Assembly: GCA_964553035.1 (NCBI GenBank)
Contig: CAZKJH010000071.1
Coordinates: 1 to 19,804 of the forward strand
DNA: 19,804 nucleotides
DNA from: JBBQIY01 sp964553035
GTDB taxonomy: Bacteria > Verrucomicrobiota > Kiritimatiellia > RFP12 > UBA3636
Direction of reading: 5' to 3'
In this document: one piece after another, positions 1 through 7,421 of the stretch
Position numbering within the stretch: position 1 is the first letter of the stretch
Layout of the letters: each line of letters opens with the position of its first letter
The notes under the pieces: model-generated
What the model saw: the letters and a program-made list of their open reading frames with translations, nothing else
Told to the model about the DNA's origin: nothing
Databases searched by the model: none
Position numbers and translations under genes: made by a program

Positions 1-15
1 TAGCGACTAGCAACT

Positions 16-62
16 GTAATCGGTCAGGCACAGCCCCCTGTGCCTGACCGATTACCATTTTT
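16..62 (+). terminator. Strong intrinsic terminator-like hairpin
   Basis: A perfect 18-bp inverted repeat (16-33 with 38-55) encloses a CCCC loop and is followed at once by CATTTTTT and a second T-run a few bases on. This is the layout of a rho-independent terminator for a rightward transcript that enters from left of the window. On the opposite strand no T-run follows the stem, so it is less suited to ending the leftward regulator gene. The ends of the stem read GTAATCGG/CCGATTAC, words that recur in other intergenic repeats of this window, so it could also be a mobile palindromic repeat used as a terminator. Confidence 0.75.
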
Positions 63-131
63 TGCCTTTTTTGACTTGGTCTCAGTTACTGTCAAATCCG
101 CATTCCCAACTTCTGCATCTTCGCTTTTTGA

Positions 132-1058
132 TTAAAATTGGTGTCCTGAAGCATGCATACGTCGGTAGGCGGCCGGGCTTGTCCCGAACGTCCTGCGAAA
201 CAAGGTGTAAAAACGGCTGAGGCTCTGAAAATTGAGTTCGTCGGCGATTTCAAGAATATCGGTTTTCGTATCCGCGAGCATCCAAGCCGCATGATTAATA
301 CGAAGTTCGTTAACAAAATCCGTCGGCGTCTTTCGCAAGTATTTTTGAAAGGCTTTACAGATGTGTCCGGGGGTCCGATACGCCATCTCTTGCATTCGCT
401 TCACACCGGCGACAAAATTTTCTTTTTTTCGCATCGCCGTGCACAGTAACTCAAACCACTCCGGTACTTGCGATTCACTGAGCAGGTTGACCTCGTCAAC
501 AAAGAACTTGGTATAGAGCTCTGCCAGTAACACCTTGAGTTTAATGCTACTCGCCTGCACGGTGTTCGAAGGCGTATTCAGCTTCAACAGTCGAGCATAG
601 AGCGAAGTGGAAGCAGATGGATCAAGCTTGAAACAGGCAGGGAGAACGGGGGCGGTCATCTGCTTGAGAAATTCGTCATCACCAAGATACTCGCTCAACG
701 AAAGCGCCAGTTCAAGGGCGAAATCGAGCATCACCACTTCAACCTTCTCAAATTCATCGTCAGGAACAAACCCGTGCATGTCATCAGGGCGAAGAAAACA
801 GATATCGCCAGCCGTCAGATGCTGCCGTTCAGAGTTCACCCGATGCATCATCCCACCGCTATTCACGAAGAGGATTTCCATGAAATCATGAGAATGCAAC
901 ATGGTTCCTGTCTTCGGAATCGTGTGGAAGTACAAGTCCCCACCAGCCTGCATGCTTTTAAATTCACTGGCATTCGTCCACGTGATTTCATGACAGGTTG
1001 TCCGGGATCGACTAACCGGATTCAACCAGTTTTCGCTAATTTGCTTATTTCGGTTCAT
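132..1058 (-). CDS. AraC-family transcriptional regulator with N-terminal cupin sensor domain
   Basis: A 308-residue protein. Residues about 50-98 look like the AraC-type cupin sensor (HSHDFMEILFVNSGG, then a later LTAGDICFLRPDDMHG). The C-terminal 100 residues carry the two helix-turn-helix units of the family: about 218-240 (MQEMAYRTPGHICKAFQKY) and about 268-291 (EIADELNFQSLSRFYTLFRR), ending in FGTSPAAYRR. The frame is open a further 51 codons upstream, but the start at 1058 is preferred: GAGGA lies 8 nt before it (1067-1071), and the extra residues are hydrophobic and would cross the proposed promoter. It is divergent from the corrinoid methyltransferase operon, so it probably controls that operon in response to a small ligand. 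The ligand cannot be read from the sequence. Family call is firm; the target is inferred. Confidence 0.9.
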   Translation of the reverse strand: MNRNKQISENWLNPVSRSRTTCHEITWTNASEFKSMQAGGDLYFHTIPKTGTMLHSHDFMEILFVNSGGMMHRVNSERQHLTAGDICFLRPDDMHGFVPDDEFEKVEVVMLDFALELALSLSEYLGDDEFLKQMTAPVLPACFKLDPSASTSLYARLLKLNTPSNTVQASSIKLKVLLAELYTKFFVDEVNLLSESQVPEWFELLCTAMRKKENFVAGVKRMQEMAYRTPGHICKAFQKYLRKTPTDFVNELRINHAAWMLADTKTDILEIADELNFQSLSRFYTLFRRTFGTSPAAYRRMHASGHQF

Positions 1059-1124
1059 CTTCAACGTCCTCAATTGGATACCTTTGAGAGTCCAATACCG
1101 CAACAGTTCAAAAAACTGAATGAT

Positions 1125-1153
1125 AATATAGAGCAATAAAATGCCATTGTCTA
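1125..1153 (-). promoter_or_regulatory. Predicted sigma-70 promoter of the AraC-family regulator
   Basis: On the minus strand, TAGACA (1148-1153) and TATATT (1125-1130) are separated by 17 bp, matching the -35 and -10 consensus at 5 of 6 positions each. Transcription would start near 1118, about 60 nt before the start codon at 1058. The leader contains an ATTGGA/TCCAAT inverted repeat (1073-1078 and 1091-1096) and a CAGTT/AACTG hairpin (1104-1118). Confidence 0.55.
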
Positions 1154-1178
1154 GGAAGATTTCACCGTCAAAAAATGA

Positions 1179-1213
1179 TATATTAAGCCCAGCTGTAACA
1201 AAACGTAACAAAA
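1179..1213 (+). promoter_or_regulatory. Putative -10 box and repeat operator in front of the methyltransferase operon
   Basis: TATATT (1179-1184) is a good -10 hexamer for the rightward operon, but no acceptable -35 lies at the right distance, as is common for activator-dependent promoters. Downstream, GTAACAAAA occurs twice with a 10-bp period (1195-1203 and 1205-1213), one helical turn apart, just before the start codon at 1226. The pair could be binding half-sites for the divergent AraC-family regulator, or only an A-rich leader. Seen: hexamer and repeats. Inferred: function. Confidence 0.35.
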
Positions 1214-1225
1214 TGAGAATAAATC

Positions 1226-2242
1226 ATGCATTTCAGTAAATCGTCATTTATCTCGGGAATCCTTGCAAACCGACAAAGAAGAGCAATCCCAATCATGACG
1301 GCGCCGGGCATTGAGCTCATCGGGGCGAAGCCAGACGATGTCTACAAAAGCGGAAAACTACAGTACGACTGCATTGAAGCGCTGTCCAAAAGATTCTCTT
1401 CGGATGTCATGGTTACCTTTATGGATCTCTCGGTCGAAGCCGAAGCTTTTGGATGCGAAATGGCATTTTCAAACAACGAGATTCCAACCGTTTCACGCCC
1501 CGTTGTTTCAAGCAATGCCGAAATTAAAAAACTGGTTATTCCCGCCATTGGCGAAAAGCGGACTTCCCAGGTGCTTGAGTGCGCCCGACGCTGCGCACAG
1601 AAAATCGGCAAGCCAGTGTTCGGCGGCATGATCGGCCCGTATTCACTCGCAGGGCGTCTGACAGACATGACGGAGATGATGATCCTCGCGGCATCGGAAC
1701 CTGAGACCGCCCACCACCTGCTTTCAAAGGCGGCTCTCTTCCTCTCGGACTACCTGCAGGCACTGAAGGAGACCGGCATCGCTGGCGTTGTCATCGCAGA
1801 ACCCGCCGCTGGGCTCCTCTCCCCCGAAATGTGTCAGGAATTTTCCGCAGACTACCTCAAAACGATAATAGCACGAGTGAAGGATGACTCCTTCATGGTG
1901 GTTCTACATAATTGCGGGCGTACCGAAAAGCAGATCGAAGCCATGCTCTCGGCGGCTCCCGATGCCTTGCATGTCGGGAATGCTGTAGACATTCTTGACA
2001 TCCTACCACAAGTTCCTTCCGAGATCCCCGTCATGGGCAATCTCAATCCCGTGGGAATAATGAAGGACGAAAACTCCGCTACCGTATATCATGCAACCAC
2101 TTCCCTGCTGAATCGCACAGCCAGTTTTCCGAACTACGTCTTGTCGTCCGGATGCGATATCCCACGCGGAGTCCCGCTGGAAAACATCGATACTTTCTTC
2201 AAAGCCCGCACCGACTACAACAACCAATTCCAACCACACTAA
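1226..2242 (+). CDS. URO-D family corrinoid methyltransferase (MtaA/MtbA-like)
   Basis: A 338-residue protein of the uroporphyrinogen decarboxylase fold, in the branch that includes methylcobalamin:coenzyme M methyltransferases. Visible family features are GMIGPYSLAGRL (134-145), VVLHNCGRTEKQIEAML with the zinc ligand pair H228-x-C230, GNLNPVGIM (271-279), and a late cysteine C310 in LSSGCDIPRGVP, completing the His-Cys-Cys zinc site of MtaA/MtbA. True heme-pathway HemE lacks this site, so a role in methyl transfer to or from the neighbouring corrinoid protein is much more likely than uroporphyrinogen decarboxylation. A bacterium would not be expected to use coenzyme M; tetrahydrofolate or another thiol is a possible acceptor (inference). 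It is first in the operon, 15 bp before the corrinoid protein. Only a weak GAG precedes its start. Confidence 0.85.
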   Translation: MHFSKSSFISGILANRQRRAIPIMTAPGIELIGAKPDDVYKSGKLQYDCIEALSKRFSSDVMVTFMDLSVEAEAFGCEMAFSNNEIPTVSRPVVSSNAEIKKLVIPAIGEKRTSQVLECARRCAQKIGKPVFGGMIGPYSLAGRLTDMTEMMILAASEPETAHHLLSKAALFLSDYLQALKETGIAGVVIAEPAAGLLSPEMCQEFSADYLKTIIARVKDDSFMVVLHNCGRTEKQIEAMLSAAPDALHVGNAVDILDILPQVPSEIPVMGNLNPVGIMKDENSATVYHATTSLLNRTASFPNYVLSSGCDIPRGVPLENIDTFFKARTDYNNQFQPH

Positions 2243-2257
2243 ACCAAGGAGATCAAC

Positions 2258-2875
2258 ATGACAGACTTCGAAGCACTGAAAGCGGCAATTATCAAGGGCA
2301 AGCGTAATGACGTGGTGACGATTGTCACGGCAGCAATTTCCGAACATGAGGATGTGAATAAGATCCTGGATCTCGGAATGATCCCGGCGATGCGTGATAT
2401 CGGCGACAAGTTCTCGCGCAACGAGGCCTATGTCCCCGAATTACTGATTGCGGCCCGGGCTATGCAGTCTGGACTTGTGCTCATCGAGCCGCTCATCGTA
2501 GCCAGCGGACGCAAGTCAAAGGGTAAAGTAGCCATCTGCACCGTCAAAGGCGACTTGCACGATATTGGCAAAAATCTCGTTGCGATTATGATCAAGGGCG
2601 CCGGGTACGACGTGATTGATATGGGCGTCAACTGCGATGTCGCAAAATGCGATGCGGCTGTCGAACAGGGTGCTCAGGTCATCGCCTGCAGCTCACTTCT
2701 CACCACGACGATGCCCTACATGAAAGATGTCGTTGAGCACTTCAAGGGCACGGGTATCAAGGTCATTATCGGAGGGGCGCCAGTCACACAGTCCTATTGC
2801 GAAGAAATCGGCGCAGATGGCTACAGCGAAGATGCCAACGGCGCGGTGAAGTTGCTGGACATAATATTTGCTTAG
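2258..2875 (+). CDS. Corrinoid (cobalamin-binding) methyl carrier protein, MtaC/MtbC/MttC-like
   Basis: A 205-residue two-domain protein of the usual length for methyltransferase corrinoid proteins. Residues 1-85 form the helical cap domain (GMIPAMRDIGDKF, then YVPELLIAARAM). Residues 88-205 form the B12-binding Rossmann domain with the base-off/His-on signature GDLHDIGKN (98-106, lower axial ligand H101), the SSLLTTTM segment (145-152) and IIGGAPVT (170-177). It should carry the methyl group on cobalt between a substrate methyltransferase and a URO-D-type acceptor methyltransferase. AAGGAG lies 6 nt before the ATG, the best ribosome binding site of the operon, fitting a stoichiometric carrier. 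It is flanked by URO-D-family genes. Confidence 0.93.
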   Translation: MTDFEALKAAIIKGKRNDVVTIVTAAISEHEDVNKILDLGMIPAMRDIGDKFSRNEAYVPELLIAARAMQSGLVLIEPLIVASGRKSKGKVAICTVKGDLHDIGKNLVAIMIKGAGYDVIDMGVNCDVAKCDAAVEQGAQVIACSSLLTTTMPYMKDVVEHFKGTGIKVIIGGAPVTQSYCEEIGADGYSEDANGAVKLLDIIFA

Positions 2876-2889
2876 ACGGAGCTTTTGGA

Positions 2890-3963
2890 ATGACCGGTAA
2901 AGAACGAATATCGCGGCAACTCAAGCACCAACGGGTTGACCGCATTGGTGCGTATGAAGAATTCTGGAACTTCACCAGAGACAAATGGGAGAAGGCTGGC
3001 AAGATGCCGGTGGGAATTTCCTGCTGCGAGCATTTCGGCTTCGACCTAGACTGCTGCTGGGCATTGCGGCTTAGGATTGATCCCGAATTCAAAGATCTCC
3101 TTATCGACGAAGACGAGGATACGCAAACATTCTTAGACGGCAACGGCGCAAAAATGAGGCGCTACAAATCTCATGCCAGTACACCGGAACATCTGGGCTA
3201 CGCGATCGCCAATCGCGAGGATTGGCAAGAAAAGGCTAAGCCATTCTTGTTGCCGACGCCCAACCGTTTTGACCTCGACGACTACAAACGGTGCCGAGAA
3301 GCTTCAATCAAAGCAAATCGATTTTTCTTCCTCAGCGGTGTCAACGTCTTCGAAGCAATCCACCCCATCAGTGGGCACGAAAACATGCTCGTCGGCATGG
3401 CTCTCGATCCTGAATGGGTGCTGGAAATGGCCGATGTTTATGCCAACTTAATGATCGGACTCTGGGAGCAAATGTTTGCCGCTGGCGGTAAGCCGGACGG
3501 CATCTGGTTCTACGAGGACATGGGCTTCAAAGGGCGACCCTTTATGTCCCCCGACATGTACCGCGAGCTGATTATGCCGGCACACAAGAAAACGATCGCC
3601 TTCGCCCACGCACAGGGTCTGCCGGTCGTCATGCATTCCTGTGGCTTCGTTGAACCGCTCATTCCCTCAATGATTGAAGCAGGAATTGACTGCTTACAGG
3701 CCATGGAGGTCAAGGCAGGAATGGATCTTCTCCGGATTTATGACCATTACGGTGACAAGATCGCACTCATGGGCGGACTCGATGTCCGGCCAATTGCCTC
3801 AAACGACTTGGCAGGCATCAAGCGAGAACTTGAATTAAAGATTCCCATCGTCAAACAAAGGAACGGATTTATTCTGCATTCCGATCACTCAATTCCTGAG
3901 TCCACAGATTACGAGACCTACGCCTATTTCCTAGAACTCGGCCGAAAACTGGGAACCTACTAA
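2890..3963 (+). CDS. Second URO-D family protein, putative corrinoid-dependent methyltransferase
   Basis: A 357-residue URO-D-fold protein. MTGKERISRQLKHQRVDRIG is the typical family N-terminus. FYEDMGFKGRPFMSP (207-221), VVMHSCGFVEPLIPSMIEAG (246-265), the GGLDVR turn (295-300) and a late HSDHSIP (330-336) are conserved landmarks. H249-x-C251 could be two zinc ligands, but the third position is a histidine-rich HSDH rather than the cysteine of the first gene, so the two paralogues are not interchangeable. The start at 2890 is chosen because GGAG lies 8 nt upstream and the family N-terminus begins there; 31 earlier codons are open but overlap the corrinoid gene. It is probably a methyltransferase partner of the corrinoid protein, possibly the substrate-side enzyme (inference). 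Confidence 0.82.
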   Translation: MTGKERISRQLKHQRVDRIGAYEEFWNFTRDKWEKAGKMPVGISCCEHFGFDLDCCWALRLRIDPEFKDLLIDEDEDTQTFLDGNGAKMRRYKSHASTPEHLGYAIANREDWQEKAKPFLLPTPNRFDLDDYKRCREASIKANRFFFLSGVNVFEAIHPISGHENMLVGMALDPEWVLEMADVYANLMIGLWEQMFAAGGKPDGIWFYEDMGFKGRPFMSPDMYRELIMPAHKKTIAFAHAQGLPVVMHSCGFVEPLIPSMIEAGIDCLQAMEVKAGMDLLRIYDHYGDKIALMGGLDVRPIASNDLAGIKRELELKIPIVKQRNGFILHSDHSIPESTDYETYAYFLELGRKLGTY

Positions 3964-3964
3964 A

Positions 3965-5365
3965 TTGAAGCGATTCATTACAAGAAGCCATCCGCAAAGC
4001 TTAGCGCATGACCTCGCAGAATCGGGAATTCTTCTGGATATGCGCTGCGGAGGAAACGGAACCTGTGGCAAATGCCGGGTCAAGCTCCTTTCTGGAACGT
4101 GGGAAGTTGATGGTTTCAAGGTGAAAACACCCTGCCATGCACTCGCCTGTAGAACGTTTCTCCTCAGCGAGACTGGCGAGGTCGAAGTGCCAGACGCTTC
4201 GCAAGCACAGGGAGCTGGGAAAATACTGACCGAATGGGCGGCGAATCAGCTTCCTCAGGTACGCCAGACCGTGATTGCCGTCGACATCGGTACGACGACA
4301 CTTGTCGCGGTCAAAATAAAAGATGGACAAGTCGTCGGCAAGGCCAGTTGCTACAATCCTCAAAGCCAACTCGGGGACAATGTCATCACTCGCATCCAAC
4401 ACGCGTCACAGGGGAAGCTTGAGATCCTCAACCAGATGGTCCTCGGAGGCATCAAAGGCCTTCTGGATGAAGTCGGTCTCGACGACGTGGAGCGAATTGC
4501 CGTCGCAGGAAACACGGTGATGTGCTGTCTGTTCCACAAGATCAATCCAGAATCCATCGGCCGCATTCCTTTTACACCGCCGATGCGAGTTTTCCCCATA
4601 AGAAATGATTTTTTCGGCAGTGTCACAGTCTTGACCGTGCCCTGCATCAGCGGCTATGTCGGAGGCGATCTCACAGCGGGTATGGCAATCGTTGATCTGG
4701 AACCCGGTGAAATGCTCATCGACATCGGTACAAATTGCGAAATCGTTTATGCTACCGAAACTGGCGTTTTCTGTACAGCAGCCGCAGCGGGGCCTGCATT
4801 TGAAGGGGCCGGCCTTTCCTGTGGATCCCGCGCTTCAGACGGTGCCATCGATCATTTTTTCCACGATGGCAATTTTTCCACAATCGGAGATCTTTCTCCA
4901 ACGGGGATTTGCGGCTCCGGCTTTGTGGACTTTCTTGCCGTGCAACATGCCTACGGACGCATCAACGAAGTCGGTCGCTACGAACCGAAATCGGAATCCT
5001 TCACCATCACCGATAACATTTCCCTTTACGAGTACGACATCGAACAACTCCTCAAGGCAAAAGCCGCCGTGTGGGCGGGCATCAAGACACTCGAAAACCA
5101 TTGCGGAAAACCGGCTCACAAAATTTATCTCGCAGGCGGCTTCGCGCAGTATCTCGACCTGAAGAATGCGATTTCTATCGACATGCTTCCTAATCGAAAC
5201 TATGCAATCGTTGGCAATACGAGCCTCGCGGGTGCTGCTAAACTCGCTTGTGCTCCTGAGTGCATGGACGATTTGATCAGACTCATCGACATTCCCCAAG
5301 AAGTTTCGCTCAACACCCTCCCCAGCTTCGAGGACAACTACATCGACGGATTGTTGCTCCCATGA
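3965..5365 (+). CDS. Reductive activator of corrinoid proteins (RACE): 2Fe-2S ferredoxin domain plus ASKHA/DUF4445 ATPase
   Basis: A 466-residue protein expected to reduce inactive Co(II) corrinoid back to Co(I) with ATP. Near the N-terminus is a plant-type 2Fe-2S motif: C28-x5-C34-x2-C37 (CGGNGTCGKC) with the fourth cysteine C62 in ACRT. From about residue 103 the ASKHA fold shows its two phosphate loops, DIGTTT (107-112) and DIGTNCE (253-259), plus YNPQSQLGDNVITRI, GNTVMCC, GPAFEGAGL, GICGSGF and LAGGFAQYLDLKNA. The protein is shorter than the 600-plus residues usual for bacterial RACE proteins; the ferredoxin domain is clipped at its start and the linker region is short. The start is a TTG one base after the previous stop, so the genes are translationally coupled. 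RamA of methanogens has the same ATPase but a different iron-sulfur domain. Confidence 0.87.
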   Translation: MKRFITRSHPQSLAHDLAESGILLDMRCGGNGTCGKCRVKLLSGTWEVDGFKVKTPCHALACRTFLLSETGEVEVPDASQAQGAGKILTEWAANQLPQVRQTVIAVDIGTTTLVAVKIKDGQVVGKASCYNPQSQLGDNVITRIQHASQGKLEILNQMVLGGIKGLLDEVGLDDVERIAVAGNTVMCCLFHKINPESIGRIPFTPPMRVFPIRNDFFGSVTVLTVPCISGYVGGDLTAGMAIVDLEPGEMLIDIGTNCEIVYATETGVFCTAAAAGPAFEGAGLSCGSRASDGAIDHFFHDGNFSTIGDLSPTGICGSGFVDFLAVQHAYGRINEVGRYEPKSESFTITDNISLYEYDIEQLLKAKAAVWAGIKTLENHCGKPAHKIYLAGGFAQYLDLKNAISIDMLPNRNYAIVGNTSLAGAAKLACAPECMDDLIRLIDIPQEVSLNTLPSFEDNYIDGLLLP

Positions 5366-6102
5366 AATTCAAGGTGATCTCCTGCAAGATGTTTCAACAC
5401 GAAATAGATAATGCGGCAACTACCTCGCCGCATCATCTCGACATCGAGTACATCGAACTGGGAGAACACGCACACCCGAATGATCTGAGAGCCAAGCTCC
5501 AAGGCAAAATTGATCTTGCCACCGACATCGATGCCGTACTCCTTTGCTACGGACTCTGCGGACGTGCTACGGATGGGCTCATCGCACGCGACAGACCAAT
5601 TGTCTTACCGCGTAGCCACGACTGCGGTGGAATTCTTCTGGGCAGCAGAAAACGCTTCGAGGAGGTGTTCCGCGAAATGCCCAGCACGCCATTCAGCTCC
5701 GTAGGAATTGTGGAAAATGGCGATTACTTCTTCGATGGCGGCAACCTGATTCTCGGCGATGGTTGGGATGCCCTCGTCAAGCAATACGGCGAGGATGACG
5801 CCCAGTACGTTTACGACATGATGCACCCAAAACTCGATGGCAAACTCCAACCTATTTATTTTATCGCCATACCCGAAATCGACTCAACAGAGGCAAAGAA
5901 AACCTGCTGCGAAAAGGCCGAAAAAGACGGCCGTGAATTCCGAGAACTGACAGGCGATTTGAGGCTAATTCGTATGTTACTCGCAGGAGAACACCCCGAC
6001 ACCGAGTTTCTTGTCGTAAACCCCGGTGAAGCCATCCGACAAACCGGTGACTGGGATCAAATCATCAAGACAGAACCACATTCTCAAAAGAGTAACGCAT
6101 GA
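5362..6102 (+). CDS. DUF1638 domain protein
   Basis: A 246-residue protein starting in an ATGA overlap with the activator gene; the frame is open further upstream, but that part lies inside the activator gene. Recognisable DUF1638 features are an early C8 in VISCKMF, LCYGLCG (61-67), RPIVLPRSHDCGGILLGS (78-95) with a Cys/His-rich core, and TEFLVVNPGEA near the C-terminus. Family biochemistry is unknown to me. Such proteins are found near corrinoid methyltransferase genes in methanogens and anaerobic bacteria, which fits this location. Conserved cysteines and histidine suggest metal or cofactor binding (inference). Its position between the reactivator and the third URO-D gene, with ATGA overlaps on both sides, argues for a fixed functional link to the methyl-transfer system. 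Confidence 0.78.
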   Translation: MKFKVISCKMFQHEIDNAATTSPHHLDIEYIELGEHAHPNDLRAKLQGKIDLATDIDAVLLCYGLCGRATDGLIARDRPIVLPRSHDCGGILLGSRKRFEEVFREMPSTPFSSVGIVENGDYFFDGGNLILGDGWDALVKQYGEDDAQYVYDMMHPKLDGKLQPIYFIAIPEIDSTEAKKTCCEKAEKDGREFRELTGDLRLIRMLLAGEHPDTEFLVVNPGEAIRQTGDWDQIIKTEPHSQKSNA

Positions 6103-7328
6103 ACAACGACGTCACAATCCTTCGTCTACTCGCACGAGAATACGCAGCAGCAGCCCGCGAACCACGCAACGAGGATCGCCGAAAACTCCATACGGCTGTC
6201 AACGACCTGCGCATGATACGCCCCGTTGTCCTCATCGAAGAAATCCCCTGGGCTCAGATGAATTTCGACGGATCGCTCGACTGCCAGTCCACTGATCCCG
6301 TGCTGCGTCAAGTCGAATCGACTTTGCGAAGAAATCTCTTCAAATTCCGCAACTTCCCCGGCGACATGATCTTGCGCCCCTACGTAAGCGTTCAGAAAAT
6401 AACGCACTCGACGGGTTGTGGCATCACGACGCAAGAAGAAGTGCTCAGGTCTGAGGAGAAAACCCACATCGTCTCCCACGCCTACGTCGATCAACTCCGT
6501 GACAAAACGGATCTCGATAAACTCTTCCTTCCAACCATTACGTACGATGCGGCACAGACCGACGAGAATTGGAATAAAGTCGGCGATGCCATCGGCGACA
6601 TTCTTCCCATCAAAAAAACAGGAATCGGTTGTCTCTATTTTGCCACCTGGGACGACATTTCACGCTATCATGGCGTTGAAAATATTTTCATGGATCTTAT
6701 CGACCGACCCGAATTCATGCACGCTGTCGCCAGCAAGATCACCGACATCAAAATGCACGAGCTGGCACAATGGGAAGCGCTGGGACTTCTCGACGCCGAT
6801 CCCGAAAGCCTGCATTGCACACCAGCACTCGTCAGCGACCTTCCTGGCGAAACGGGTGACAAGGTTACCCGAAAGAATATCTGGGGCCGCGGCATGGCAC
6901 AGATCTTCGGGTCTGTCAGCGAAGCGATGCACGAAGAATTTGACATTGACTACATGATCAAAACGATTGGCTCCTGCGGACTCGCCTACTACGGCTGCTG
7001 TGAGCCGCTCCATAACAAAGTTGACATCGTCGCTAAAATCCCTAACCTGCGCAAGATCGGTTGCACCCCATGGGCCGATGTCGATATCGAATCTGAAGCT
7101 GTCGGCAAACGTTTCGTATTATCGCTCAAAACTAATCCCGCTGCCGTTGCTGTCCCCACCCTCAATAAAAATGATCTACGCAAAGAAATCAAGCGCATTC
7201 TCGATGCCTGCCACCGTAACGGCTGTTCTTGCGATATTACGCTCAAGGACATCAGTACCTGCCACAACCACCCCCAAAACATCTTCGAATGGGAACAAGT
7301 TGTCATGGAAATGGTACTCAACTATTGA
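6099..7328 (+). CDS. Divergent URO-D-like protein, last gene of the corrinoid operon
   Basis: A 409-residue protein whose start overlaps the DUF1638 stop (ATGA). It is more distant from URO-D than the two upstream paralogues. The helical ENIFMDLIDRPEFMHAVASK segment (194-213), YYGCCEPLH (297-305), the KIGCTPWADVD turn (319-329) and a C-terminal LKDISTCHNHP (382-392) fit URO-D-like proteins common in Lentisphaerota-type genomes. The H-x-C zinc pair is replaced by G-C-C-E-P-L-H (C300, C301, H305), and further cysteines cluster at C371, C376, C378 and C388, so metal binding may differ. It also has a roughly 90-residue N-terminal part with no match I recognise. It could be the substrate-specific methyltransferase missing from the operon. 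No clear terminator follows. Confidence 0.7.
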   Translation: MNNDVTILRLLAREYAAAAREPRNEDRRKLHTAVNDLRMIRPVVLIEEIPWAQMNFDGSLDCQSTDPVLRQVESTLRRNLFKFRNFPGDMILRPYVSVQKITHSTGCGITTQEEVLRSEEKTHIVSHAYVDQLRDKTDLDKLFLPTITYDAAQTDENWNKVGDAIGDILPIKKTGIGCLYFATWDDISRYHGVENIFMDLIDRPEFMHAVASKITDIKMHELAQWEALGLLDADPESLHCTPALVSDLPGETGDKVTRKNIWGRGMAQIFGSVSEAMHEEFDIDYMIKTIGSCGLAYYGCCEPLHNKVDIVAKIPNLRKIGCTPWADVDIESEAVGKRFVLSLKTNPAAVAVPTLNKNDLRKEIKRILDACHRNGCSCDITLKDISTCHNHPQNIFEWEQVVMEMVLNY

Positions 7329-7421
7329 CGATTCCGCTCTGCCGCACAAGTGCTTCCGTTCGCACGTCCAACCTCGTTCGTGGAGGCAAAGTACGCATTT
7401 GAATAGAAAATAGCCGTAAAA

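Noticed and set aside
1059..1211. N-terminal extension of the AraC-family regulator
   Set aside because: The extra 51 codons lie across the proposed promoter and are not family-like, and the internal start at 1058 has a GAGGA ribosome binding site at good spacing.
1226..2242. Annotation as heme-pathway uroporphyrinogen decarboxylase HemE
   Set aside because: The His-x-Cys and late Cys zinc ligands, and the adjacent corrinoid and RACE genes, mark the methyltransferase branch of the family.
2797..2889. Upstream extension of the second URO-D-like gene
   Set aside because: It is Arg-rich, overlaps the corrinoid protein gene in another frame, and the family N-terminus MTGKERI begins at 2890 behind GGAG.
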